Shown in pieces: positions 38,098 to 46,037 of a DNA stretch of 64,000 bases (position 1 is the stretch's first letter; every line of letters starts with the position of its first letter). The translations under genes and the position numbers were made by a program. Location: contig JANXVY010000050.1 in NCBI GenBank assembly GCA_025351425.1, positions 29,301 through 93,300 on the forward strand. Direction: 5' to 3'. Under the pieces are notes generated by a model. It was given only the letters and a program-made list of their open reading frames with translations. It was not told the DNA's origin and ran no database searches. The DNA comes from Hyphomicrobium sp. (lineage in GTDB: Bacteria; Pseudomonadota; Alphaproteobacteria; Rhizobiales; Hyphomicrobiaceae).

Positions 38098-38206
38098 CCT
38101 AGAGTCCTTCCGACTTAAATAGAATCGCGGAAGGACTCTAGGTCCCTGTTTTGTTCGTGCTTCTTTAAAGGAAAACCGCTCCACACTTTTCCTCAGAAGC
38201 ACTCTG
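38098..38206. repeat. RIME-like palindromic element, copy B
   Basis: CCTAGAGTCCTTCCG (38098-38112) and CGGAAGGACTCTAGG (38128-38142) form a perfect 15-bp stem. GTGCTTCT/AGAAGCAC (38157-38164, 38195-38202) then encloses AGGAAAA/TTTTCCT. It fills the gap between the convergent small protein and MscS genes and could terminate both. Confidence 0.8.
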
Positions 38207-38209
38207 CGC

Positions 38210-41026
38210 TCAGGCTTGGCCGTCCTTGGGACCTTGCGCTGCGACCGGGGCTTGCGCCTGTGCCTGATTGCGGGCGCGCTCCTCCAGAATGCGGGCGATC
38301 AGCACCTTCACGCCATCCAGATCGCGCAGATAAATGTCGCGGCTGGCCGTGGGGAAATCGATCCCGTATTCGCGGAAGGCGTGGACGACGGCCGACCGGA
38401 TCTGCGTTTGTACCGGCAGGGCCTTGTTGATGTCGGCAACGACGACGCGGATCGAGAACTCCAGCCCCTCTGCTCCCAGGTTGTCGAACGTGATCGAGGG
38501 CGCGGGCTGCTGCATCACGAGCGGCGACGATTTGGCGACGGCGGTCAACACGCGCATCACATGATCGGGGTCGGACTTGTAGGCGGCCTGGACCTTGATC
38601 ACCACGCGGCCCAACGCGTTGCGGTGGGTCCAGTTGGTCACGACGTTGCTGATCAGCTCGGAGTTGGGCACGATCAGGCTTGAGCGATCGAAGGTTTCGA
38701 TTTCGGTCGAGCGGACGGAAATCGAGCGGACGTAGCCCTCGCCGCCGCCGCGCAGCACGATCCAGTCGCCGACTTTGATCGGGCGTTCGACCAGCAGGAT
38801 CAGCCCCGATACGAAATTGTTGACGATGGATTGCAGGCCAAAGCCAATGCCGACCGAGAGCGCGCCAGCGACAATCGCGAGATTGGTGATGTCGAGGCCG
38901 CCGAACGAGATCGCGGCGAGGCTCGCCAGCGCGAAGCCTGCATAGCCGATGCCCTGGTGGATCGAATTGGCGATGCCGGGGTCGAAGCGGTCGGGGCGCA
39001 ACATGCTGGTCTGCAGGCCCCGCTGTAGCAGGCGGGTCGCAAACAAGAGCCCGGCAAACAGGGCGAGGGCTAACAGGATGCGGGCGAACGAGATCTTGAT
39101 GCCACCGATCTGGAAGCCGAACAGTACCGGCTTCAAGCCGGTCACCACGTCGTCGAACGAGAAGCCCCAGGCCAGCAGCAGGCCGGGGATGGCGGCCAGC
39201 GCGAGCAAGGCATGCAGCGCGACCGAGGTCACGCGCGCGATCAGGCGGCGCTGGGTCTCGTCGATGTTGAGGGACGTGGCGAGCCAGCCGCCGAGCTTGG
39301 TCGCAGGAGAGGCGATGGCGCGTTCCGTGGTGCGGATTGCGAGATGGAGCAGGGCGACGAGGACTGCCGCGCTTCCCGTGATGACGACCTGGCCGGCCCC
39401 AAAACGGCTGAGCGCCACATAGCCTGTCACCGCTGCTGCAACGATGGCGACCGCTACGGCGAGCAGGGGCAGCTTGAGCCAGCGGGGGCTGTAGCGCGAC
39501 AGCGGCGGCGCGGGAAGGGCTGCGTCCGCTGCGAGTTCCGACGACAGGTCCGTCGTCAGGTCTGGGGCGATGGCTGCCGAGGTGCGGGCCGCGGGGATAA
39601 ACGGCGTTCGCACCACGTTGATCAGCAGCGCCGCGAACGCGAGGCTCGTCAGGAAGGACAGCGCGACCGTGAACGGCAGCGGCAGCACGAGCATGTTGAT
39701 GATCTGTTTCAAGATCTGGTCGGCAGCGTAGACCAGGGCGATGGCGATGACGCTGCGTAGCAGCGACCGGGACGTCGCGTCCGAAAGGTTCATCAGCCGC
39801 CAGTCGGGGCGGCGCGGCTCCAGGATCGCGTGGGCGAGCGCGGAGACCACGATCACGAGAACGCCGCCCTGGAAGACGTCCTCCGTCAGGGCAGTGACGC
39901 GCGAGTAGATCAGGCCGGCTTGATCGGAGCCGATGTAAAGAATGCCGAGTGCTGCGAGGGCCGGTACCGCGTAAAGGGGGGCCGCGAGCGTTGCCGCGGC
40001 GGCGCGTGCCGTGAAGGTCGGGCTTAGCGGGAGGTTGGAGGGCATGATCTGCGCGAGCGGACGGCGGATCAAGAGCCACAGAATCGCAAACGCCGCCAGC
40101 GCGCCCCCGACAACGGTCGATGCCAAGGGCAAGCGCTGTGCGATGATGCCCTGCCAGGTGCCGGTCACCGCCTGAAGCTGGGCCAACGCCGCCGGCGTGC
40201 CTCGCGCGATCTCGTTCCAGATGCTGGGCAGGAGGGGAGAGCCGGAGCGGGCAAACAGGTTCGACGTAAACAGATGGTGCCGCAAATCCTGCACGCGCCC
40301 GATCAGCTGATTGGCGCGGATCGTGACGAGGTCGGTCGACTTCAGGGCGCCATCCAGCGTCGTGGCGATGCTGGTCAGGCGTGCGCGTTCGGCGGCGATT
40401 TCGGGCGCTTCGGGCGCATCGTCATTGGGCGGGGGGCCGAGCTTTTCGAGCTGAACGCGGGTTTCGGCGATGCGCGGACGCAGGGCATCGGCGGCTTTAG
40501 CCGACTGGGCAATCACGGCCTCCAGGTCGAGGCGCTGCTGGGCTAATCCCGTATCGGACGCCTTCACGCGCTCCAACTGCTGGTCGAGCGCTTCGACTGT
40601 CGCGACGGCCTGTTTCACCGGCCCCAGCAGATCGTCCATAGCGGGGATCGCAAGCGGTGCCGGTGGGGGCGGCGGCGGGTGTGCGGGCGGGGCGGGTTCG
40701 GCTGCGGCCGCGGGCAGGGTATCGGCAGGTGCCGGCGCGGCCACTGGGGCTGGGGGTACTGGGGCTGGGAGTACTGGGGCTGGGGGTACTGGGGCTGGGA
40801 GTACTGGGGCTGGGAGTACTGGGGCTGGGAGTACTGGGGCTGGGAGTACTGGGGCTGGTTGCGCGACGGCTGATCCGGCGGCCTTCGGCGCGGTGATGGG
40901 AGCCTGTTGCGCGACGGCTGGGGGACTGGCAGCGCCAGCGGGGTTTAGCCCCCCAGCGTTGGCGGGCAAACCTGCGGCGGCGGCGAAGCAACACAACACT
41001 CGCGCCCAGAACCAGCTCTTCGACAC
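38210..41026 (-). CDS. MscS-type mechanosensitive channel with DUF3772 domain
   Basis: A large envelope channel of about 938 residues. Order: signal peptide; a Pro/Ala-rich segment with repeated PAPVL units; a periplasmic DUF3772 helical domain (KQAVATVEALDQQLERVKAS, EIAAERARLTSIATTLDG); about ten transmembrane helices; and the MscS pore and beta domain (GALSVGIGFGLQSIVNNFVS, LIVPNSELISNVVTNWTHRN). It should open under membrane tension to release solutes during osmotic downshock. GTG 41026 has AAGGAG six bases upstream; an ATG at 41059 would add 11 residues before the signal peptide. It ends beside a strong palindrome. Divergence and long N-terminus make it MscK-like rather than minimal MscS. 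Confidence 0.88.
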   Translation of the reverse strand: MSKSWFWARVLCCFAAAAGLPANAGGLNPAGAASPPAVAQQAPITAPKAAGSAVAQPAPVLPAPVLPAPVLPAPVLPAPVPPAPVLPAPVPPAPVAAPAPADTLPAAAAEPAPPAHPPPPPPAPLAIPAMDDLLGPVKQAVATVEALDQQLERVKASDTGLAQQRLDLEAVIAQSAKAADALRPRIAETRVQLEKLGPPPNDDAPEAPEIAAERARLTSIATTLDGALKSTDLVTIRANQLIGRVQDLRHHLFTSNLFARSGSPLLPSIWNEIARGTPAALAQLQAVTGTWQGIIAQRLPLASTVVGGALAAFAILWLLIRRPLAQIMPSNLPLSPTFTARAAAATLAAPLYAVPALAALGILYIGSDQAGLIYSRVTALTEDVFQGGVLVIVVSALAHAILEPRRPDWRLMNLSDATSRSLLRSVIAIALVYAADQILKQIINMLVLPLPFTVALSFLTSLAFAALLINVVRTPFIPAARTSAAIAPDLTTDLSSELAADAALPAPPLSRYSPRWLKLPLLAVAVAIVAAAVTGYVALSRFGAGQVVITGSAAVLVALLHLAIRTTERAIASPATKLGGWLATSLNIDETQRRLIARVTSVALHALLALAAIPGLLLAWGFSFDDVVTGLKPVLFGFQIGGIKISFARILLALALFAGLLFATRLLQRGLQTSMLRPDRFDPGIANSIHQGIGYAGFALASLAAISFGGLDITNLAIVAGALSVGIGFGLQSIVNNFVSGLILLVERPIKVGDWIVLRGGGEGYVRSISVRSTEIETFDRSSLIVPNSELISNVVTNWTHRNALGRVVIKVQAAYKSDPDHVMRVLTAVAKSSPLVMQQPAPSITFDNLGAEGLEFSIRVVVADINKALPVQTQIRSAVVHAFREYGIDFPTASRDIYLRDLDGVKVLIARILEERARNQAQAQAPVAAQGPKDGQA
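40746..40858. repeat. 15-bp coding minisatellite in the MscS gene
   Basis: Seven full 15-bp units (GGGGCTGGGAGTACT with one variable base) plus a partial one run in frame and encode Pro-Ala-Pro-Val-Leu/Pro in the exported N-terminal part of the channel. Since the unit is a multiple of three, copy-number change keeps the frame. Confidence 0.9.
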
Positions 41027-41165
41027 ACTCAACTCCTTTACGTCATTCTGGCAAGTCATTCGGGCAGGCCGGTCGTCAGGCCAATCGCGGCGGCAGGCCA
41101 GTTCAGGCGATCAGGGTTTGGCGCACCCATCAGACGGGCTTGCGCAGCGCCTGGCTTGCCGCTTC

Positions 41166-41564
41166 CTACGATTCGGGCTGCGAGCCGTTGGCGGCTGACG
41201 CTGCGACCGGCTGGATCGGCGCGGGCGCACCCATGCCGCGGGCTGGACGCGCGAACACCGGGCTCGATGTCTCGCTTACGCGCGCCTTGGGTTTTTCGCC
41301 GATGCCGGTCTCGATCACCACGTCGACCGGTCCGCCCGTCATGATCAGGTGCTCGACATCGTCGCGGCGGATCAGCACCAGCTTGCGGCGTGCGTCCAAG
41401 CTCCATTGCTCGACCACATCGAGGCGCTTATCGGGCTTGGGACCAAAAAAGGACCCCGGCACCGTGCCGCCATTCAGATGTGTGCGCAGGAAAATAAAAC
41501 CGACGAAGCCCGCGGCTGCGAGCACGATAAAGAGCAGGAGATACAGCAGGATATCCAAAATCAT
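41166..41564 (-). CDS. FliO-like flagellar biosynthesis protein
   Basis: A 132-residue protein with one N-terminal transmembrane helix (ILDILLYLLLFIVLAAAGFVGFIFL, shown here in description as residues about 2-26) and a small cytoplasmic domain. The domain matches the pattern of alphaproteobacterial FliO/MopB-like proteins: WSLDARRKLVLIRRDDVEHL and MTGGPVDVVIETGI. FliO helps assemble the flagellar export gate; no other flagellar genes are in the window, so the name rests on the domain alone. ATG 41564 precedes the helix; ATGs at 41585 and 41615 are alternatives. Divergent from cckA across a spacer with a CtrA-like site. Confidence 0.65.
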   Translation of the reverse strand: MILDILLYLLLFIVLAAAGFVGFIFLRTHLNGGTVPGSFFGPKPDKRLDVVEQWSLDARRKLVLIRRDDVEHLIMTGGPVDVVIETGIGEKPKARVSETSSPVFARPARGMGAPAPIQPVAASAANGSQPES

Positions 41565-41630
41565 GGTGGCAGCCTTAGGGTTCATCATGCGGGGGCCGCC
41601 CCCCGACTCGGTCAAACTTATAGAACGGAG

Positions 41631-41647
41631 TTTATGTCATTTTAACC
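41631..41647 (+). promoter_or_regulatory. CtrA-box-like site upstream of cckA
   Basis: TTTA, seven bases, TTAACC: one mismatch from TTAA-N7-TTAACC. It lies in the divergent spacer between the FliO-like gene and cckA, 53 bases before the cckA ATG. Flagellar and cell-cycle genes are usual CtrA targets. Confidence 0.5.
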
Positions 41648-41699
41648 GTGATCGTCGAACTGTAGCGGTGACGCGGGGAGACAAAGTCCCTCTGAGCCA

Positions 41700-44357
41700 A
41701 TGGCTTCCCGTTTCGCGTGTGTTGCGTACAAAATTGTGAGTTATCCGCCCATGAAGGCGTCCAAGGCTATCCCTGGTTTCGCAGGCCAGGTCCAGAATCA
41801 GCTACTTCTCGCCCTCATGAGAGCGAAGCTTGACCGCAAATCCGAAGCACTGGCGGCGTACTCCGCCGAAAAGCTCGCCCAAACGCCCTCTCCGGCCCTG
41901 CTGCTGGGCGTGGGGCTTGCGGTGGCGATCGCCGTGCTTGCGCTGGTGGCGAGCCAGACAGCACAGCCCATCGGCGTGACGGCGCTGTCGGTGCTGGCGG
42001 CAGCTGGGCTGTTTTTCATCCTGGCAGTCTCGCTCGGGCGCATTTCCATCACGGGCTCCGCGCGCGGACCCGAACAGGAAACGATCGCGGATGCCTGGCC
42101 CGAACCGGTGATGGTCACCACGCGGGTCGGCGCGCCGATCTACACCAATGGTGCTCTCAACACGCTGTTTGGCTCCAAAGCCCAAGGTCTTGCCGCGCTC
42201 GAAGCCTGGTGCGCACGGGCGCCCGCTGCGAGCGAAGCGCTGTTCCGTCTCGTGCGGGCCGGCGAGCGGGGGGAAGCCCTATCCGAAGACATCGAAGTCA
42301 ACGTCGAAACCGCGGGCGTCGCCCGCCGGCAGGGCTTGCGGATCGCCGTGGGCCCGCTCGTCAGTGGCCGGCCAGATCGCGGTCCGCTGGTGCTGTGGCG
42401 GCTTACCGACATCACGCGCGAACGCGAGAGCGCCAAGCTCGAGGCGGGGGCCGCCATCCTCGGCTGGAACGCCTATCAGGGCGCGCCGGCCGGACTGTTC
42501 GTGCTGCGGGCTGATGGCTCGATTACCCATATGAATGCGACGCTGCGCACGCTGCTCGGACTGTCGCCGGAACTGGACGGGGACGATCCGGTCCGGCTTG
42601 ATACGATCCTGGCTGCGCCTGGCGCGCTGATGCTGACGCGGCAGTTCACCCAGGCGCCTGCAGGCGTGTTCCAATGCGCGCTCGATCTCGTCGCCCGCAA
42701 TGGCCGCAAGATTCCGGTCCGGGTGATCGGGTCGCGTCCGGCGCCGGGGATGCCTGAAAACGCCGACAGCCGAATTCTGATGGTCGTGCGCAGCGACTGG
42801 GTGCAGTCGCCGGTCTCGGCCGGGGAATCCGCCGATCCGAGCTTTGCGCGCCATTTCGAGTCCGCGCCCTTCGGCATCGCCACCGTGTCCGCGAGCGGCC
42901 ATATCGCGCGCACCAACCCCGCGTTCTCGCAGATGGTGTTCGACGCGACCGGCGGGCTCGACGAGCGTGCGCTCGACGTCGTCTGCCGCGATACGCCGGC
43001 GGACGCCCGGGCGGCGGTCGCGCAAGCACTCACCGAGGCGCTGGCGGGACACGCGGGGCTGGCGCCTGTCGATTTCTCGATGGGCCCCAAGGGCGAATAT
43101 GGGCGCCGCGTCTACATTACGCCCCTGCTGCAAGCGGCGGGGAGCCGCGAAGCCGCCATTCTCTACGTCGTCGACACGACCGAGCAGAAGGCGCTCGAAG
43201 CGCGCTTCACCCAGAGCCAGAAGTTGGAGGCCGTGGGGCAGCTGGTCGGCGGCATCGCGCATAATTTCAACAACGTGCTGACCGCCATCATCGGGTCGGC
43301 CGACCTCTTGCTGCAGACGCACCGGGCATCCGACGCCGCCCACAAGGACATCCAGAACATCAAGCAGAGCGCCAACCGGGCCGCCGAGCTCGTCGGCAAC
43401 CTGATGGCGTTCTCGCGCCAGCAGACGCTGCGGCTCGAAGTGCTGCATCTGGGCGAGGCGATGACCGATGTGCGCCCCATGCTCAAGACGTCGCTGGGCG
43501 AGAAGATCGATCTGCGCATCAGCTCGGATCGCGACCTGTGGCTGGTCAAGGCCGACCGTTCGCAGATCCATCAGGTGCTGCTCAACTTCGCGATGAACGC
43601 GCAGCACGCGATGTCCGAGGGCGGGGTGTTTTCGGTCGCCACCCGCAACATCTCGGAGCGGGAGGCGCAGCGCCACGACCGGCAGGGTCTCGTGCCGGCC
43701 GAATATGTGCTGATCGAGGTCTCGGATACGGGCACGGGGATTGCGCCTGACGTGATCGAGAAGATTTTCGAGCCCTATTTCACCACCAAAGACGTCGGCA
43801 AGGGCACGGGTCTTGGCCTTGCAACCGTGTATGGCTTCGTCAAGCAGTCGTCGGGCTTCATCTATGTCGACAGCGAGCTGGGCCGGGGCACCACGTTCCG
43901 CATCTATCTGCCGCGCGTGCATGTCGACGAGGCCGCTCTCGCGGCTGCTGCCAACGTCAAGGCGAGCACCAAGCCCGCCGACCTCACAGGCACGGCGACC
44001 GTGCTCATCGTCGAGGACGAAGACATGGTGCGTTCGGTCGCCGTGCGCTCGCTGACGCGGCTTGGTTATACGGTGCTGGAGGCCGGCAACGGTCTGGAAG
44101 CGCTGGATATTCTGGCGGCGCACACGGGTTGCGTCGATCTGGTCGTCAGCGACGTGGTGATGCCCGAAATGGATGGTCCGACGTTCCTCAAAGAGGTGCG
44201 CAAGACCAACAAGGACCTCAAGTTTATCTTCGTCTCCGGCCATACCAACGAGGCCTTCAAGGAGAGCATGGACCAGAACGAGGCATTCGCGTTCCTCCAG
44301 AAGCCGTTCTCGCTGCCCCAACTTGCCGCCAAGGTGAAAGAAGAGCTGCGCCGCTGA
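41700..44357 (+). CDS. cckA: CckA-type hybrid sensor histidine kinase
   Basis: Controls CtrA through the phosphotransferase ChpT. The 885-residue protein has two N-terminal membrane helices (about 65-125), PAS-like domains, the HisKA domain with His521 in GGIAHNFNNVLTAI, the HATPase (VLLNFAMNAQHAM, DTGTGIAPDVIEKIFEPYFT, GKGTGLGLATVYG) and a C-terminal receiver with Asp818 in VSDVVMPEMDG. The residue after the phospho-His is Asn, where HDFNN is usual, so the kinase/phosphatase balance may differ. ATG 41700 lacks a clear ribosome site; another ATG lies at 41751. A CtrA-like box lies upstream, and the FliO-like gene diverges. recA follows. Confidence 0.92.
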   Translation: MASRFACVAYKIVSYPPMKASKAIPGFAGQVQNQLLLALMRAKLDRKSEALAAYSAEKLAQTPSPALLLGVGLAVAIAVLALVASQTAQPIGVTALSVLAAAGLFFILAVSLGRISITGSARGPEQETIADAWPEPVMVTTRVGAPIYTNGALNTLFGSKAQGLAALEAWCARAPAASEALFRLVRAGERGEALSEDIEVNVETAGVARRQGLRIAVGPLVSGRPDRGPLVLWRLTDITRERESAKLEAGAAILGWNAYQGAPAGLFVLRADGSITHMNATLRTLLGLSPELDGDDPVRLDTILAAPGALMLTRQFTQAPAGVFQCALDLVARNGRKIPVRVIGSRPAPGMPENADSRILMVVRSDWVQSPVSAGESADPSFARHFESAPFGIATVSASGHIARTNPAFSQMVFDATGGLDERALDVVCRDTPADARAAVAQALTEALAGHAGLAPVDFSMGPKGEYGRRVYITPLLQAAGSREAAILYVVDTTEQKALEARFTQSQKLEAVGQLVGGIAHNFNNVLTAIIGSADLLLQTHRASDAAHKDIQNIKQSANRAAELVGNLMAFSRQQTLRLEVLHLGEAMTDVRPMLKTSLGEKIDLRISSDRDLWLVKADRSQIHQVLLNFAMNAQHAMSEGGVFSVATRNISEREAQRHDRQGLVPAEYVLIEVSDTGTGIAPDVIEKIFEPYFTTKDVGKGTGLGLATVYGFVKQSSGFIYVDSELGRGTTFRIYLPRVHVDEAALAAAANVKASTKPADLTGTATVLIVEDEDMVRSVAVRSLTRLGYTVLEAGNGLEALDILAAHTGCVDLVVSDVVMPEMDGPTFLKEVRKTNKDLKFIFVSGHTNEAFKESMDQNEAFAFLQKPFSLPQLAAKVKEELRR

Positions 44358-44437
44358 GCGGAGCTTTTCTGGGGTCGAATCGGGGCGTTGTCCGCCTTGG
44401 GATCAAAAAGAGAACGTTGGTGTTTTTTTCCATTGAT

Positions 44438-44466
44438 TTGAAAGGTTAATCTCCCCTGGACAAAAT
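44438..44466 (+). promoter_or_regulatory. Candidate recA promoter
   Basis: TTGAAA (44438-44443) and CAAAAT (44461-44466) are spaced by 17 bases, about 120 bases before recA. A LexA-like site follows directly. Confidence 0.45.
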
Positions 44467-44467
44467 A

Positions 44468-44482
44468 GAACAAAAATAGTAC
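44468..44482 (+). promoter_or_regulatory. Candidate LexA (SOS) box of recA
   Basis: GAAC-N7-GTAC has one mismatch from the alphaproteobacterial LexA site GAAC-N7-GAAC. It lies just after the candidate -10, where repression would be expected. Confidence 0.5.
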
Positions 44483-44583
44483 GAATGGGCTCGTTGCTGG
44501 TGTGGTTCCAGTTGGGGCGCCCGGCAAGCCCGGCGGGTGCTGGGTGGAAACGCAATTGCGCAATTGGGGCCCAGGGGTGAAAG

Positions 44584-45816
44584 ATGGACAAATCGGGATT
44601 ACGAGTCGTTGCTGGTGGCGCGCGGGGCGATGCTGGCGTTCGCGATCATACTGATGCTGGCTTCCGGCCAGCCGGCAACACCACCGACGGGGACCGCATG
44701 GACAAGCACAAGGCACTCGAAGCCGCTCTCGCCCAGATCGACAAGAACTTCGGCAAGGGTTCGATCATGCGATTGGGCGCGAACGAAAAGCTCGTCGAGG
44801 TGGAGGCGATCTCGACGGGTTCGCTGGGGCTCGATATCGCGCTCGGCATCGGCGGCCTGCCCAAGGGGCGGGTGATCGAGATTTACGGTCCTGAATCGTC
44901 GGGCAAGACCACACTGACGCTGCAAGTGATTGCGGAAGCGCAGAAGAAGGGCGGCATTTGTGCCTTCGTCGACGCCGAACATGCGCTCGATCCGGGCTAT
45001 GCGCGCAAACTCGGCGTAAAAGTCGAGGATCTGCTGATCTCGCAGCCCGATACCGGCGAGCAGGCGCTGGAAATTGCCGATACGCTCGTGCGTTCAGGCG
45101 CGATCGACGTGCTGGTGATCGATTCGGTTGCCGCGTTGACGCCCAAGGCCGAGCTCGAGGGCGAGATGGGCGACAGCCTGCCCGGCTTGCAGGCGCGGTT
45201 GATGAGCCAGGCCTTGCGCAAGCTGACGGGCGCCATCTCCAAGTCCGGCACCATGGTCATCTTCATCAACCAGATCCGCATGAAGATCGGCGTGATGTTC
45301 GGCAACCCGGAAACGACGACGGGGGGCAACGCGCTTAAGTTCTATGCGTCGTGCCGGCTCGATATCCGCCGCATCGGCCAGATCAAGGACCGCGAAGAGG
45401 TGGTCGGCAACCAGACCCGGGTCAAGGTCGTAAAGAACAAGGTTGCGCCGCCGTTCAAGCAGGTCGAGTTCGACATCATGTACGGCGAGGGCATTTCCAA
45501 GACCGGCGAGTTGGTCGATCTCGGCGTCAAGGCCGGCATCATCGACAAGTCAGGGGCGTGGATTTCCTACGGCGGACAGCGGATCGGCCAGGGGCGTGAG
45601 AACGCCAAAACGTTCCTCAAGGAGAACCCGCAGATCGCCAATGCCATCGAGAAGGCGATCCGGGAAAACGCCGGCTTGATCGTCGACAAGATGCTCGCGG
45701 CCCCCGAGCCTGCCGACCCCGAAGATGACGCGCCGCCGGCGGAAGCGGCGCTGCTTACGGAGGGCGGCGAGGATGACGCGGGGGCTGCGCGCAAGGGCGG
45801 ACGGAGTAAGCGGTAA
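44584..45816 (+). CDS. recA: Recombinase RecA
   Basis: DNA strand-exchange ATPase and LexA co-protease. Walker [14 protein letters not shown], Walker [20 protein letters not shown], the MMGNP-type loop ([19 protein letters not shown]) and the acidic C-terminal tail are all present. The 410-residue form from ATG 44584 starts [12 protein letters not shown], resembling the LRVV leader of other alphaproteobacterial RecA proteins and preceded by AGGGG; an internal ATG at 44698 ([13 protein letters not shown]) would give a 372-residue protein closer to the E. coli size. A candidate promoter and SOS box lie upstream. alaS follows after 221 bp, the common recA-alaS order. Confidence 0.96.
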   Translation: MDKSGLRVVAGGARGDAGVRDHTDAGFRPAGNTTDGDRMDKHKALEAALAQIDKNFGKGSIMRLGANEKLVEVEAISTGSLGLDIALGIGGLPKGRVIEIYGPESSGKTTLTLQVIAEAQKKGGICAFVDAEHALDPGYARKLGVKVEDLLISQPDTGEQALEIADTLVRSGAIDVLVIDSVAALTPKAELEGEMGDSLPGLQARLMSQALRKLTGAISKSGTMVIFINQIRMKIGVMFGNPETTTGGNALKFYASCRLDIRRIGQIKDREEVVGNQTRVKVVKNKVAPPFKQVEFDIMYGEGISKTGELVDLGVKAGIIDKSGAWISYGGQRIGQGRENAKTFLKENPQIANAIEKAIRENAGLIVDKMLAAPEPADPEDDAPPAEAALLTEGGEDDAGAARKGGRSKR

Positions 45817-45840
45817 GGCTGGCGGGGGAGCTTACGTGAA

Positions 45841-45865
45841 GTCCAGGGCAGGCGTGACCCTGGAC
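45841..45865. repeat. Hairpin after recA
   Basis: GTCCAGGG (45841-45848) and CCCTGGAC (45858-45865) form a perfect 8-bp stem. The sequence continuing into CCCGCG resembles the element after pntB at about 58864-58900, so this is probably a dispersed palindrome and may terminate recA. Confidence 0.6.
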
Positions 45866-46037
45866 CCGCGGACCAAGGGTTTCCCTCTCCAGCACGTTTC
45901 TGGACAGTTGGCGGCGCGCCCCCTACAACGGCGCGTCGGCTCCCGCTCCGGGACCGGCGTTGGCCCACCAGACTTGAGGTTTGCGCAATCCGCGCGGGGC
46001 CTTCCGCGTTTCTCTCCTGCAAGATGTTTGAGAAGAC

